NCBI RefSeq assembly: GCF_002813325.1
Contig: NZ_PHUG01000001.1
Location: 3,844,001 to 3,908,000 of the forward strand
DNA from: Janthinobacterium sp. 64
Lineage (GTDB): Bacteria > Pseudomonadota > Gammaproteobacteria > Burkholderiales > Burkholderiaceae_D
Reading direction: 5' to 3'
DNA: 64,000 bases
The position numbers and the translations under genes are program-made. Under the pieces are notes generated by a model that ran no database searches, was not told where the DNA came from, and worked only from the letters and a program-made list of their open reading frames with translations. Positions 44,654 to 53,955 of the stretch are shown here, piece by piece (the first letter of the stretch is position 1; every line of letters begins with the position of its first letter).

Positions 44654-45577
44654 ATGCCGCGATCGCCAGCGCTGTTCCCCGATGCCATGCAGGTGTTCGA
44701 ACGCGGCTGGCTGTCGTCGAACAACATCCTGTTCCAAGGGAAGGATGACACGGCGCTGATCGACAGCGGCTATGTCACGCATGCGCCGCAAACCCTGGCC
44801 CTGCTGCGCCGCAGTCTCGATGGCCGTCCCCTGGACCGCCTGTTCAACACCCATCTGCATTCCGACCATTGCGGCGGCAACGCGCTGCTGCAAGCCGAGT
44901 ATGGCTGCCAGACGGCCATTCCCGTCTCGGAAGCGGACAAGGTGCGCGCGTGGGACGTCGACGCCCTCAGCTTCCAGGCCACGGGCCAGCAATGCCCGCG
45001 CTTCGGCTTTGACGCCACCATATCTCCCGGCGACACGTTGACCTTGGCCGACATGGCCTGGCAAGCGCTGGGCGCACCGGGCCACGATCCGCACTCGCTG
45101 ATTTTTTACTGCGCCGACGAGGGCATCCTGATCTCCGCCGACGCCCTGTGGGAAAACGGCTTTGGCGTGATCTTCCCCGAACTCGATGGCGGCTCCGGCT
45201 TTCTGGAAGCGCGCGCCACCCTGGACCTGATCGCCAGCCTCGACGTGCGCGCGGTGATCCCCGGCCACGGGCGGCCGTTCCAGGATGCCGCCGGCGCCCT
45301 GCAGCGCGCGTATTCGCGTCTCGACTACCTGGCGTCCGATCCCGTGCGCAATGCGCAGAATGCCGTGAAAGTGCTGCTGAAATTCCTGCTGCTGGAACGC
45401 CAGCGCATCGCCCTCGCCGCCATACCGGCCCTGCTGCGCGGCATGCCCATCTTCGAAGAGGCCAACCGGCGCTTCCTGCGCCAGGAGGCGGCCGCTCTGG
45501 CAGAGTGGGCCGTGTCGCAGCTGGTGCGGGCTGCAGCGGCACGTGTGGAGGGTGAGTACTTGCTTAATGAGGGCTGA
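44654..45577 (+). CDS. MBL-fold metallo-hydrolase
   Basis: The 307-residue protein has the metallo-beta-lactamase metal motif THLHSDHCGGN near residue 70, LGAPGHDPHSL, a distal Asp in LISADALWENGFG and the final His in VIPGHGRPF. A C-terminal helical extension (about 215-307) is of the kind seen in glyoxalase-II-like and SoxH-like hydrolases. The substrate is unknown. GAGGAAGCCC precedes ATG 44654; an open frame extends upstream through DUF1289 in another phase and is not used. Confidence 0.87.
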   Translation: MPRSPALFPDAMQVFERGWLSSNNILFQGKDDTALIDSGYVTHAPQTLALLRRSLDGRPLDRLFNTHLHSDHCGGNALLQAEYGCQTAIPVSEADKVRAWDVDALSFQATGQQCPRFGFDATISPGDTLTLADMAWQALGAPGHDPHSLIFYCADEGILISADALWENGFGVIFPELDGGSGFLEARATLDLIASLDVRAVIPGHGRPFQDAAGALQRAYSRLDYLASDPVRNAQNAVKVLLKFLLLERQRIALAAIPALLRGMPIFEEANRRFLRQEAAALAEWAVSQLVRAAAARVEGEYLLNEG

Positions 45578-45675
45578 ACCGGTCAGGTGATAAATTCAGC
45601 ACGATCGTACTTTTTCTGCACTATAATCAAGCTCAGTGTGTTTCTCACCCCGATCAACTTTCCAGCGAGTCCGCC

Positions 45676-46629
45676 ATGGCATTGCCTGTTGCGTTGCAAA
45701 ACCTCTCCTTACCCGTTATCGCCTCGCCGATGTTCATCGCCAGCGGCCCGGCCCTCGTCGCGGCGCAGTGCAAGGCCGGCATCGTCGGTTCCTTCCCGGC
45801 CTTAAATGCGCGTCCCGCCGAATTGCTCGACACGTGGCTGACCGACCTGCAGGCCGAACTGGCCGCCTTCCAGGCCGCCAATCCCGATAAAAAAGTAGGA
45901 CCGATCGCCGTCAACCAGATCGTGCACCAGTCGAACGACCGTCTGGCGCATGACGTGGAAGTGTGCGTGAAACACCGGATCCCCATCATCATTTCCTCGC
46001 TGCGCGCGCCACCGAAGGAAATGCTCGACGCCATCCACAGCTATGGCGGCATCGTGCTGCATGACGTGATCTCGATCCGCCACGCGAAAAAGGCGCTGGA
46101 AGCGGGTGTCGATGGCTTGATCCTGGTCGCCAGTGGCGCCGGCGGCCACGCGGGCACCCTGTCGCCGTTCGCGCTGGTGGGTGAAGTGCGTAAATTTTTC
46201 GACGGCCCGCTGGCGCTGTCGGGCTCCATCGCCACGGGCGACGCCGTGCTGGCCGCGCAAGCCATGGGCGCCGACTTTGCCTACATCGGCTCGCGCTGGC
46301 TGGCGACCAAGGAATCGAACGTCAGCGACGGCTACCGCGACGCCATTGTCGATTCAAGCGCGGCGGACATCGTCTACACGAACCTGTTTACTGGCGTGCA
46401 CGGCAATTACTTGAAAAAATCGATCGTCGCGGCCGGACTCGATCCGGAAGCCTTGCCCGAAGCGGACAAGAGCGCGATGAATTTCGGCTCCGGCAGCGCC
46501 AAGGCCTGGCGCGACATCTGGGGCGCGGGTCAGGGCGTGGGCTTGATGGATGACGTGCCGAGCGTGGCAGAGATGGTGGCGCGCCTGAAAGCCGAATACG
46601 ATGCGGCGCGCGCGCGGTTGAAGCTGTAA
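45676..46629 (+). CDS. Nitronate monooxygenase family flavoprotein
   Basis: The 317-residue TIM-barrel flavoprotein matches nitronate monooxygenases (2-nitropropane dioxygenase family). Motifs include IASPMFIASGPALVAA, IIISSLRAPPKEMLDAI, the catalytic-His/FMN region LVASGAGGHAGTLSPFAL, and LSGSIATGDAVLAAQAMGADFAYIGSRW. These FMN enzymes detoxify alkyl nitronates such as propionate 3-nitronate. The gene stands alone; REP-like repeats follow it. Confidence 0.9.
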   Translation: MALPVALQNLSLPVIASPMFIASGPALVAAQCKAGIVGSFPALNARPAELLDTWLTDLQAELAAFQAANPDKKVGPIAVNQIVHQSNDRLAHDVEVCVKHRIPIIISSLRAPPKEMLDAIHSYGGIVLHDVISIRHAKKALEAGVDGLILVASGAGGHAGTLSPFALVGEVRKFFDGPLALSGSIATGDAVLAAQAMGADFAYIGSRWLATKESNVSDGYRDAIVDSSAADIVYTNLFTGVHGNYLKKSIVAAGLDPEALPEADKSAMNFGSGSAKAWRDIWGAGQGVGLMDDVPSVAEMVARLKAEYDAARARLKL

Positions 46630-46654
46630 TCGTTGTTGCGATGGTGGTGGTGGT

Positions 46655-46684
46655 GTCGGATTACGCTGCGCTAATCCGACCTAC
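46655..46684. repeat. REP-like palindrome, copy 4
   Basis: GTCGGATTACGC pairs with GCTAATCCGAC, ending in CTAC. It lies between the convergent nitronate monooxygenase and hpt genes and is followed by an inverted partner at 46698. Confidence 0.88.
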
Positions 46685-46697
46685 GACCATGGATTTG

Positions 46698-46732
46698 GTA
46701 GGTCGGATTAGGCCAAAGGCCGTAATCCGACA
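46698..46732. repeat. REP-like palindrome, copy 5
   Basis: GTAGGTCGGATTAGGCC pairs with GGCCGTAATCCGACA. With copy 4 it makes a two-palindrome unit like enterobacterial BIMEs. Confidence 0.88.
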
Positions 46733-46741
46733 ACATCACAA

Positions 46742-47323
46742 TCACTCCTGCTTCAAATCCTCAGGCTTGATGGCCCACAGGCCCGGCAGGTTGCGCCAGT
46801 AGCCATACGCATCCATGCCGAAGCCGACGACGAAGCGGTTCGGGATCACCAGGCCGACGATGTCGGCTTGCACGGGCTTTTTCTTGCCGATGGCCTTGTC
46901 GGCAAACACGGCCAGGATCACTTCCGAAGCGCCCATGTCCAGCAAACGCTGCTTGACGTGCGCCAGGGTTTCGCCTTCGTCGAGAATATCGTCGAGCACG
47001 ATGACGGTGCGGCCCGCCACGTTCGAGCGGGGGATGACTTTCCATACCACTTCGCCACCCTTGTCGTCGTCGCCGTAGCGGCTCACGTGGATGTAGTCGA
47101 ATTCGAGCGGAAAGCTCAGTTGCGGCAGCAGGTTGCCCGTAAAGACGACGGCGCCGCCCATCACGCCCAGCACCAGCGGGAATTCTTTCGAATCGTCGGC
47201 GTTGAAGCGCGTATTGAGCACATCGGCCATGCGCGTGATCGACGCCTGCACGGTATCTTGGTCGAACAGCAGTTCCGCGTTCTTGATCAGGTCACGGGCA
47301 CGGTTGTGATGAAATTCTTGCAT
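46742..47323 (-). CDS. hpt: Hypoxanthine-guanine phosphoribosyltransferase
   Basis: This 193-residue enzyme salvages hypoxanthine or guanine with PRPP. Its PRPP-binding loop is TVIVLDDILDEGETLAHV, and VMGGAVVFTGNLLPQL, DYIHVSRYGDD and VVGFGMDAYGYWRNLPGLWAI are typical of the hypoxanthine-type family. ATG 47321-47323 has AAGAG three bases upstream; an ATG four codons earlier (47335) is the alternative. The neighbouring CoA ligase gene ends 77 bases upstream on the same strand. Confidence 0.92.
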   Translation of the reverse strand: MQEFHHNRARDLIKNAELLFDQDTVQASITRMADVLNTRFNADDSKEFPLVLGVMGGAVVFTGNLLPQLSFPLEFDYIHVSRYGDDDKGGEVVWKVIPRSNVAGRTVIVLDDILDEGETLAHVKQRLLDMGASEVILAVFADKAIGKKKPVQADIVGLVIPNRFVVGFGMDAYGYWRNLPGLWAIKPEDLKQE

Positions 47324-47399
47324 GGACTCTTGCATGGCGATGAATGGGGCTGATGATGAATGCGGGTATTATCCCGCAAACGCCATCCGTGCGCTACGC

Positions 47400-48656
47400 C
47401 TAGCTGTAATCGCGCACGTCGTCGATTATTTTTCCATCCTGCGCCAGGCTGCCCACGGCCACCAGCAGCACGTCGCCGCGCAGCTTGGTCAGTTCGCGGA
47501 TCGAGCCGATGATGGCTTCCACGCCGCTGGCGTCCGTCGGATCGTCGACTTCGCAATGCAAAGCCATCTCGTCATTGGCCATGCGCCCGGACACGACCAG
47601 CCGCGCCTTCTTGATTTGCGGATGGCGGCGCGCGATGTCATGCACCTGCGACGGATGCACGAACATGGCGCGCACCTTGGTGGTCTGGTCGGCGCGTCCC
47701 ATCCAGCCTTTGATGCGCGTATTCGTGCGCCCGCACGGCGAGTCCGGCGTATCGACCAGCACGGCCGACAGATCGCCCGTGGCGAAGCGGATCAGCGGGT
47801 AGTCGGCATTGAAGACGGTGACGACGACTTCGCCCACTTCGCCCGGCGCGACGGGAATGCCGCTGCCCGGATGGACGATTTCCAGCAGCACGTTTTCATC
47901 GACGACCATGCCCGGATTGAGCTTGCCATTGCTGGCCGTCTCATAGGCGATGCTGCCGATATCGGCCGAGGCATAGGTCTGGAACACATGCGGCACGCCG
48001 TTCGCGGCAAACCAGCTGCGCAGGGATTCGGGCAAGGCTTCCGCGCCCATCACGGCCTTGGTGACGCTGCTGATGTCGGCGCCCATTTCGCGCGCTTTCT
48101 CGATGATCAGTTTTAAAAATGACGGCGTGCCGATGTACGTGTCGGGCTTGAGGTCGGCCATCGCCTGCACCTGCATTTCCGTCTGGCCGATGCCGGCCGG
48201 GATGACGGTGCAGCCGATGCGCGCGGCACCGCCTTCGACCATGAAGGCGGCCGGCGTGAAGTGATACGAAAAGCAGTTCTGCAGCAAGCCGCCGGCGCGC
48301 ACGCCGGCCGCATACATGGGCCGCGCGAAGCGCCACCAGTCGGGGCCGCGGCCTTCGGGATCGAATATGGGGCCGGGCGAGACGAACACGCGCGCCAGGG
48401 CGCTCTTCGGCGTCGTGTTCAAGCCGCCGAACGGCAGCGCGTCGTGCTGCAATTGCTTGAGGTCGGACTTGCGCGTCACGGGCAGCTGCGCCAGCGCGGC
48501 GCGGCTGGTGATGTCGGCCGCGTTGATCCCATCGAGGATGCGGGCCCAGCCTGGCGCCTGTTGCGCGCGCGCGATCAGCTGCGGCAGGCCGGCCATCAAT
48601 TCGCGTTCGCGCGCTTCGGGGGCGCGTGCTTCCAGACTGTCGAGCGTATCGGTCAT
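47400..48656 (-). CDS. Phenylacetate-CoA ligase-like (AMP-forming) enzyme
   Basis: This 418-residue protein resembles PaaK-type ligases. The order ARVFVSPGPIFDPEG, TYIGTPSFLKLIIEKARE, AVMGAEALPESLR, QTYASADIGSIAYE (A5-like), DYPLIRFATGDLSAV and RIKGWMGRADQTTKVRAMFVHPSQV is characteristic. It probably activates an aromatic or other carboxylic acid to its CoA ester. It is the last gene of the transporter operon, 73 bases after livF, so its substrate is probably what the transporter imports. Confidence 0.85.
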   Translation of the reverse strand: MTDTLDSLEARAPEARERELMAGLPQLIARAQQAPGWARILDGINAADITSRAALAQLPVTRKSDLKQLQHDALPFGGLNTTPKSALARVFVSPGPIFDPEGRGPDWWRFARPMYAAGVRAGGLLQNCFSYHFTPAAFMVEGGAARIGCTVIPAGIGQTEMQVQAMADLKPDTYIGTPSFLKLIIEKAREMGADISSVTKAVMGAEALPESLRSWFAANGVPHVFQTYASADIGSIAYETASNGKLNPGMVVDENVLLEIVHPGSGIPVAPGEVGEVVVTVFNADYPLIRFATGDLSAVLVDTPDSPCGRTNTRIKGWMGRADQTTKVRAMFVHPSQVHDIARRHPQIKKARLVVSGRMANDEMALHCEVDDPTDASGVEAIIGSIRELTKLRGDVLLVAVGSLAQDGKIIDDVRDYS

Positions 48657-48729
48657 GTTACGGATTCTCCAATGTCATTGCAGTAGTGATGGCAGGCGTC
48701 AGCCTGGCTGCATAGCGGTACGTTTTCTG

Positions 48730-49566
48730 TCAGGCCAGCCAGCGCTTGCGGCGACGGTAGAACTTCATGTCGCGGAAACTCTTGCGCCCGGCGCTGGAGA
48801 CGCCCAGATAAAACTCTTTGACGTCTTCGTTGCTGGCCAGTTCTTGCGCTTGCCCTTCCATCACGACTCTGCCGTTTTCCAGGATGTAGCCGAAGTCGGC
48901 GTAGCGCAGGGCCACGTTGGTGTTCTGTTCGGCCAGCAGGAACGACACGTTTTCCTTGTGGTTCAGGTCCTTGACGATGCCGAAGATCTCTTCGACGATC
49001 TGCGGCGCGATGCCCATCGAGGGCTCGTCCAGTAAAATCATCGACGGCTTGGCCATCAGCGCGCGGCCGATGGCGCACATCTGCTGCTCGCCGCCCGAGG
49101 TATAGCCGGCCTGGCTGCTGCGTCGCGTTTTCAGGCGAGGGAAATAGTGGTAGACCTTCTCCAGCGCGTCTTTCAGTTCGCCGCGCGACAGGCTGCGCGT
49201 GTAGGCGCCCGTCAGCAGGTTTTCCTCGATGGTCAGATGGCCGAAACAGTGGCGCCCTTCCATCACTTGCGACAGGCCACGCTTGACCAGCTCATTCGGC
49301 GTCAATTGATCCACGCGCTCGCCCTTGAACTGGACTTCGCCCTTGGTGACGTCGCCGCGTTCACCGCGCAGCAGGGTCGAGATGGTTTTCAGGGTGGTCG
49401 ACTTGCCGGCGCCGTTGGCGCCCAGCAGCGCCACGATCTTGCCTTGCGGGACTTGCAGCGACACGCCCTTCAGGACCAGGATCACGTGGTCGTAGATGAC
49501 TTCGATATTGTTGACCGACAGGTAGGGCGGTGGGGTGTCTGGTGTTTGCGTGGCAGTGGGTGTCAT
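48730..49566 (-). CDS. livF: Branched-chain amino acid-type ABC transporter ATPase
   Basis: The 278-residue ATPase has Walker A GANGAGKSTTLKT, signature TSGGEQQMCAIGRAL and Walker B MILLDEPSMGIAPQIVEEIF, with the LivF-type ending. The C-terminus has an extra basic tail (KSFRDMKFYRRRKRWLA). It works with LivG and the LivHM permeases. Two REP-like palindromes lie between it and the binding-protein gene upstream. Confidence 0.92.
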   Translation of the reverse strand: MTPTATQTPDTPPPYLSVNNIEVIYDHVILVLKGVSLQVPQGKIVALLGANGAGKSTTLKTISTLLRGERGDVTKGEVQFKGERVDQLTPNELVKRGLSQVMEGRHCFGHLTIEENLLTGAYTRSLSRGELKDALEKVYHYFPRLKTRRSSQAGYTSGGEQQMCAIGRALMAKPSMILLDEPSMGIAPQIVEEIFGIVKDLNHKENVSFLLAEQNTNVALRYADFGYILENGRVVMEGQAQELASNEDVKEFYLGVSSAGRKSFRDMKFYRRRKRWLA

Positions 49567-49598
49567 GGCTGCTTCGTTTTCATGTGATGTTGGTGCTT

Positions 49599-49628
49599 GT
49601 CGGATTACGCTGCGCTAATCCGACCTAC
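49599..49628. repeat. REP-like palindrome, copy 6
   Basis: GTCGGATTACGC and GCTAATCCGACCTAC, between livK and livF. It is identical in layout to copy 4. Confidence 0.9.
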
Positions 49629-49639
49629 GTCGTATCCAG

Positions 49640-49674
49640 GTAGGTCGGATTAGCGCAACGCGCGTAATCCGACA
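49640..49674. repeat. REP-like palindrome, copy 7
   Basis: GTAGGTCGGATTAGCG pairs with CGCGTAATCCGACA. It is the inverted partner of copy 6, 11 bases away. Confidence 0.9.
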
Positions 49675-49690
49675 CCACCCCGAAAGCCGC

Positions 49691-51010
49691 TTACTTCATG
49701 CACGCCGGCGTGATCTTTTTCTCTTCGGCGTACTTGCCCGACGATTCCTCGACCAGTTTGCGCACCAGGGCCTTGTCGCCGACGATCCATTTCGGCGTGA
49801 TGGCGGTCCACTTCTTGCCATCCCACTGCTGCACCTTCACGGCGCCCGAACCTTCATGGTCGTCGCAGCTGGTTTTCACGGTGGGGAACATGCCCAGCGC
49901 GCCGACGGCCTTCTGGCGCGCATCATCGACGTTCAGGTTTTCCAGGCCCCAGCGCATCTGCTCGCCCGTGACAGGCTTGCCCTTGCCGAATTTTTCCTGC
50001 GCCGTGCGGATCGCCTCCACCCACAGGATGCCGGCCGTCACGCCGCGCATGTGGTAGACGGAGCCGATGCGCGACTGGTCGGACAGGTTGCCCTTGCCGG
50101 ATGCGTAGAGTTTCTTGCGAATGTCGTCGAGCACGGGGTAGTTGCCTGGCGTATTGAACGTCATCGCCGTGTAGCCCTTGGCCGCTTCGCCCGATGGAAT
50201 CGTGTCTTCCTCGGAGCCGGCCCACCAGACGCCCAGCATTTTGTCGCGCGGGAAGCCGTTGCGCTGCGCCGTCTTGATGGCAACGGAGTTCATCACACCC
50301 CACCCCCACAGGATCACGTGGTCCGGCTTGGCCTGGCGGATTTGCAGCCATTGCGATTGCTGTTCGCTGCCTGGCGGTGCGACGGGAATTTTCACCAGTT
50401 CAAAGCCGTACTGTTTCGACAGTGCTTCGAGCACGGGCAGCGGCTCCTTGCCGAAGGCCGAATCGTGGTACAGATGGACGATCTTTTTGCCTTTCAGCTT
50501 GTCCATGCCGCCATCCTTGTCGCCCAGGTACTTGATCATGCCGGCGGCCTGGCTCCAGTAACTGGAGATCAGCGGATAGACGTAGGGGAAGACCTTGCCG
50601 TTGGCGGCGTCCGAGCGGCCGTAGCCGATCATCGTCATGGGAATCTTGTCTTGCGCCACGCGGTCGAGGATGCCGTAGGCGACGCCCGTGGACAGAGTCT
50701 CGACCAAAGTGGCGCCGCCCTGCTTGGTTTTCAGACGTTCATAGCATTCGACGCCGCGCGACGGGTTGTATTCCGTTTCGCATTCTTCCCAGCTGATCTT
50801 GACGCCATTGACGCCGCCGGCCTGGTTGACCAGGTTGAAGTAGTCGATGATGCCGCCGTAGAAACCGGAGCCGCCGGCCGCGTAAGGACCGACGCGGTAG
50901 GACGGCAGGGCGATGTACTGTTCCTTGTCCTGGGCCTGGGCGCTGCCGGCCATGGTGAGTGCGGCACTGGCGATGGCGGCGGCCAGCATGAGCGATTTGA
51001 TGTGTTTCAT
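49691..51010 (-). CDS. livK: Branched-chain amino acid-type ABC transporter substrate-binding protein
   Basis: The 439-residue protein has a signal peptide (MKHIKSLMLAAAIASAALTMAGSAQA) and a type I periplasmic-binding fold. It is longer than LivJ/LivK (about 350). Segments such as YFNLVNQAGGVNGVKISWEECETEYNPSRGVECYERLK, KIVHLYHDSAFGKEPLPVL and a disulfide-like pair near the C-terminus (SCDDHEG and PACMK) match binding proteins of acyl or aromatic-acid clusters. The ligand is not known. AGAGGAGACACACA precedes the ATG. Confidence 0.88.
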   Translation of the reverse strand: MKHIKSLMLAAAIASAALTMAGSAQAQDKEQYIALPSYRVGPYAAGGSGFYGGIIDYFNLVNQAGGVNGVKISWEECETEYNPSRGVECYERLKTKQGGATLVETLSTGVAYGILDRVAQDKIPMTMIGYGRSDAANGKVFPYVYPLISSYWSQAAGMIKYLGDKDGGMDKLKGKKIVHLYHDSAFGKEPLPVLEALSKQYGFELVKIPVAPPGSEQQSQWLQIRQAKPDHVILWGWGVMNSVAIKTAQRNGFPRDKMLGVWWAGSEEDTIPSGEAAKGYTAMTFNTPGNYPVLDDIRKKLYASGKGNLSDQSRIGSVYHMRGVTAGILWVEAIRTAQEKFGKGKPVTGEQMRWGLENLNVDDARQKAVGALGMFPTVKTSCDDHEGSGAVKVQQWDGKKWTAITPKWIVGDKALVRKLVEESSGKYAEEKKITPACMK

Positions 51011-51068
51011 TGTGTGTCTCCTCTTGTTTTATTTGGTATTCAAGTGAACCGACATCGACTGCAAAAAC

Positions 51069-52127
51069 TTAGTGTGGGAAAGGCCAGAGTCTCAATTTTT
51101 CCTTGGCGATCTGCCACAGCCTGGCCAGGCCGTGCGGCTCGACGATCAGGAAGAAGATGATCAGCGCGCCGAATACCATCAGTTCCAGGTTCGAGGCCAC
51201 GCTGGTGGGCAGCGACAGGCCATGCGCGATGGTGTTCAGGAAGACGGGCAGCAGCACGATGAAGGCCGCGCCCAGGAAAGAACCCAGGATCGAACCGACG
51301 CCGCCGATGATGATCATGAACAGGATGCGGAAGGACAGGTCCAGGTTGTACGCTTCCGGCTCCACCGTGCCCAGGTAGGCGTAGGCATACAGGGCGCCGG
51401 CCACGCCGCAGTAGAACGAGCTGACGGCAAACGCCAGCAGCTTGGTGCGCATCAAGCGGAAACCGATCACTTCAGCCGCCATGTCCATGTCGCGCACGGC
51501 CATCCACGAACGGCCCACGTTGGAGCGGATCATGTTCTTGGCCAGCAGCGCCATGCCGGCGACAATCGCCAGCACCAGCAGGTATTTGCTTTGCGGCGTA
51601 TCGAACTGGTAGCCGAGGATGGTCATTTTCTGCACCGTGATGACGCCCGAGGAGCTGTAGTTGGTCAGATACGGAATCTTGGTCAGGCACCAGACGACGA
51701 AGAACTGCGTCGCCAGGGTGGAGGCGGCCAGGTAAAAGCCGCGGATGCGCAGGGAAGGCAGGCCGAAGGCGATGCCCACCATGGCCGCGCACAGGCCGCC
51801 GAGGATGAACGACACCAGCAGCGGCAGGCCAGGCAGGCGGGCCATGAAGTTATACGAGGCAAAGGCGCCCACGGCCATGAAGGCGGCCGTGCCCAGCGAC
51901 AGCTGGCCCGCGTAGCCGGTCAATATGTTCAGGCCCAGCGCTGCCAGCGCGAAGATCAGGAAGGGAATCAGGATCGCCGACAGCATGTAGGGCGAGGCAA
52001 CATACGGCAGCAGGAAGACGGCGACAAGGAGCGTGGCCGTCAGCGCCAGGCGGTCCTGGCGGATAGGGAAAATCTGGTTGTCAGCCTGGTAGCTGGTCTT
52101 GAATTGTCCTGCTTCACGGTAAATCAT
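51069..52127 (-). CDS. livM: Branched-chain amino acid-type ABC transporter permease
   Basis: The 352-residue permease has about ten helices with the LivM-type sequence ALGLNILTGYAGQLSLGTAAFMAVGAF, the cytoplasmic loop SNVGRSWMAVRDMDMAAEVIGFRLMRTKLLAFAVSSF and IIGGVGSILGSFLGAAFIVLLP. It pairs with LivH. A REP-like palindrome separates the two permease genes. Confidence 0.92.
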   Translation of the reverse strand: MIYREAGQFKTSYQADNQIFPIRQDRLALTATLLVAVFLLPYVASPYMLSAILIPFLIFALAALGLNILTGYAGQLSLGTAAFMAVGAFASYNFMARLPGLPLLVSFILGGLCAAMVGIAFGLPSLRIRGFYLAASTLATQFFVVWCLTKIPYLTNYSSSGVITVQKMTILGYQFDTPQSKYLLVLAIVAGMALLAKNMIRSNVGRSWMAVRDMDMAAEVIGFRLMRTKLLAFAVSSFYCGVAGALYAYAYLGTVEPEAYNLDLSFRILFMIIIGGVGSILGSFLGAAFIVLLPVFLNTIAHGLSLPTSVASNLELMVFGALIIFFLIVEPHGLARLWQIAKEKLRLWPFPH

Positions 52128-52158
52128 GGCGTGTCCTTTACTGGCTGTTGGGGTGTTT

Positions 52159-52190
52159 GTCGGATTACGCCTTCGGCTAATCCGACCTAC
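52159..52190. repeat. REP-like palindrome, copy 8
   Basis: GTCGGATTACGCC pairs with GGCTAATCCGACCTAC, between livH and livM. It is a single copy without an inverted partner. Confidence 0.85.
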
Positions 52191-52205
52191 GATGCTCTTG
52201 GGGCC

Positions 52206-53108
52206 TTATATTCGGCGGATGATCTTCTCGCCGAACAGGCCTTCCGGACGCACCAGCAGGAACAGCAGGGCCAGCACATACGGGAACCAGCCTTCGATGC
52301 CGCCGCCCACCATCGGGCCGAGGTAGACTTCGGCCAGCTTTTCCGACGCGCCGATGATCAGGCCACCGACGATGGCGCCGGGCACCGATGTAAAGCCGCC
52401 GAGGATCAGCACCGGCAAGGCTTTCAGGGCGATGAAAGTGAGGGCGAATTGCACGCCGTTGCGCGCCCCCCACAGCAGGCCGGCCACCATGGCCACCAGG
52501 CCCGCCACGCCCCACACCACGGCCCAGATGCGCTGCAGCGGGATGCCGACCGCCAGCGCCGCCTGATGGTCGTCGGCGACGGCGCGCAGGGCGCGGCCCA
52601 CCTTGGTTTTCGAGAACAGCAAGGCCAGGCAGATCACCAGCAAGGCGCAGATGCCGGCCGCCATCAGGTCGAACTGCGAGATGTTGATGTCGAAGCGGTC
52701 CATCAGGAACTGCATCGGTACGTCTTCGATGGGCAAGTCCAGCTTGTGCACCTGCGAGCCCCACATCAGCTGCGCCAGGCCTTCGATGAAAAAGGTCAGG
52801 CCGATGGTGGCCATGAACAGCGTGATTTCCGGCTGGTTGACGAGGGGCCGCAAGACCACCCTTTCAATCGCCATGCCCAGGACGATCATGGTGAGCATCG
52901 TCAGCGGGATGGCCAGCCACAGCGACAGGCCGAACTTGTCCATGATGCCGACGCAGGTGAGGGCGGCGAAAAACACCATCGCTCCCTGCGCGAAGTTGAA
53001 CACGCCCGAGGCCTTGTAGATCAGCACGAAGCCGATCGCCACCAGCGCGTACATGACGCCCGACAGCAGCCCGCCGATCAGCACTTCAAAGAAAAAATTG
53101 ATATTCAT
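52206..53108 (-). CDS. livH: Branched-chain amino acid-type ABC transporter permease
   Basis: This 300-residue permease starts MNINFFFEVLIGGLLSGVMYALVAIGFVLIYKASGVFNFAQGAMVFFAAL, the LivH signature region, and has the cytoplasmic loop KTKVGRALRAVADDHQAALAVGI and ILGGFTSVPGAIVGGLIIGASEK. AGGAA before ATG 53106-53108 fixes the start, although the frame is open to 53156 over the end of livG. With LivM it forms the membrane channel. Confidence 0.92.
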   Translation of the reverse strand: MNINFFFEVLIGGLLSGVMYALVAIGFVLIYKASGVFNFAQGAMVFFAALTCVGIMDKFGLSLWLAIPLTMLTMIVLGMAIERVVLRPLVNQPEITLFMATIGLTFFIEGLAQLMWGSQVHKLDLPIEDVPMQFLMDRFDINISQFDLMAAGICALLVICLALLFSKTKVGRALRAVADDHQAALAVGIPLQRIWAVVWGVAGLVAMVAGLLWGARNGVQFALTFIALKALPVLILGGFTSVPGAIVGGLIIGASEKLAEVYLGPMVGGGIEGWFPYVLALLFLLVRPEGLFGEKIIRRI

Positions 53109-53121
53109 TGCTATTCCTCGT

Positions 53122-53955
53122 CTAGTGCGCCACGCCGAGATAGGCGTTGATGACATCCTGGTTGCTGCGCACCTCGTCGGGTGTGCCGTCGCCGATCTTC
53201 TTGCCGTAGTCGAGCACCACCACCCTGTCCGAGATATCCATCACCACGCCCATGTCGTGCTCGATCAGCACGATGGTCGTGCCCAGCTGGTCGTTGACGT
53301 CGAGGATGAAGCGGCACATGTCCTGTTTTTCTTCCACGTTCATGCCGGCCATCGGTTCGTCCAGCAGCAAAATCTCGGGTTCGGCCACCAGTGCGCGGCC
53401 CAGCTCCACCCGCTTTTGCAAGCCGTAGGGCAAACGCCCCACGGGCGTCTTGCGGATGGCCTGGATTTCCAGGAAGTCGATGATCTCTTCGGCCTTCTTG
53501 CGGTGCTCGATTTCCTCGCGCCGCGCCGGCCCCCAGTACAGGGCTTGCAGCAGGAAATTCGACTTCATTTTGAGGTTACGCCCCGTCATGATGTTGTCGA
53601 GTACCGTCATGCCTTTGAACAGCGCGATGTTCTGGAAGGTGCGTGCGATGCCGGACTTGGCGGCCGCGTAGCAATCCATGCCGCGCCGGTGTTCACCCCG
53701 ATAAATGATCTCGCCCTGCTGCGGGCGGTACACGCCGTTGATCACGTTCAGCATCGAGCTCTTGCCGGCGCCATTCGGGCCGATGATGGCGCGGATTTCA
53801 TGCTGTTTGACGTCGAACGAGATGTCGGTCAGCGCTTTCACGCCGCCGAACGACAGCGAGATGTTCTTCAGGTCGAGGATCACGGGTCCCGTCTTGCGGG
53901 CCGTGCCGAAATGGGCGTCGGGTTCGTTCATTTGCATCGTGCTGTGCTCCATCAT
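53122..53955 (-). CDS. livG: Branched-chain amino acid-type ABC transporter ATPase
   Basis: The 277-residue ATPase has Walker A GPNGAGKSSMLNVI, the LivG-type insertion GIARTFQNIALFKGMTVLDNIMTGRNLKM, a signature region with LPYGLQKRVELGRALV and Walker B ILLLDEPMAGMN. The family expects LSxGxQ at the signature; here it is LPYGLQ, as in many LivG proteins. The first ATG (53955) overlaps the CoA-ligase stop; an ATG six codons later is preceded by GGAGCACAGC and may be the true start. Confidence 0.92.
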   Translation of the reverse strand: MMEHSTMQMNEPDAHFGTARKTGPVILDLKNISLSFGGVKALTDISFDVKQHEIRAIIGPNGAGKSSMLNVINGVYRPQQGEIIYRGEHRRGMDCYAAAKSGIARTFQNIALFKGMTVLDNIMTGRNLKMKSNFLLQALYWGPARREEIEHRKKAEEIIDFLEIQAIRKTPVGRLPYGLQKRVELGRALVAEPEILLLDEPMAGMNVEEKQDMCRFILDVNDQLGTTIVLIEHDMGVVMDISDRVVVLDYGKKIGDGTPDEVRSNQDVINAYLGVAH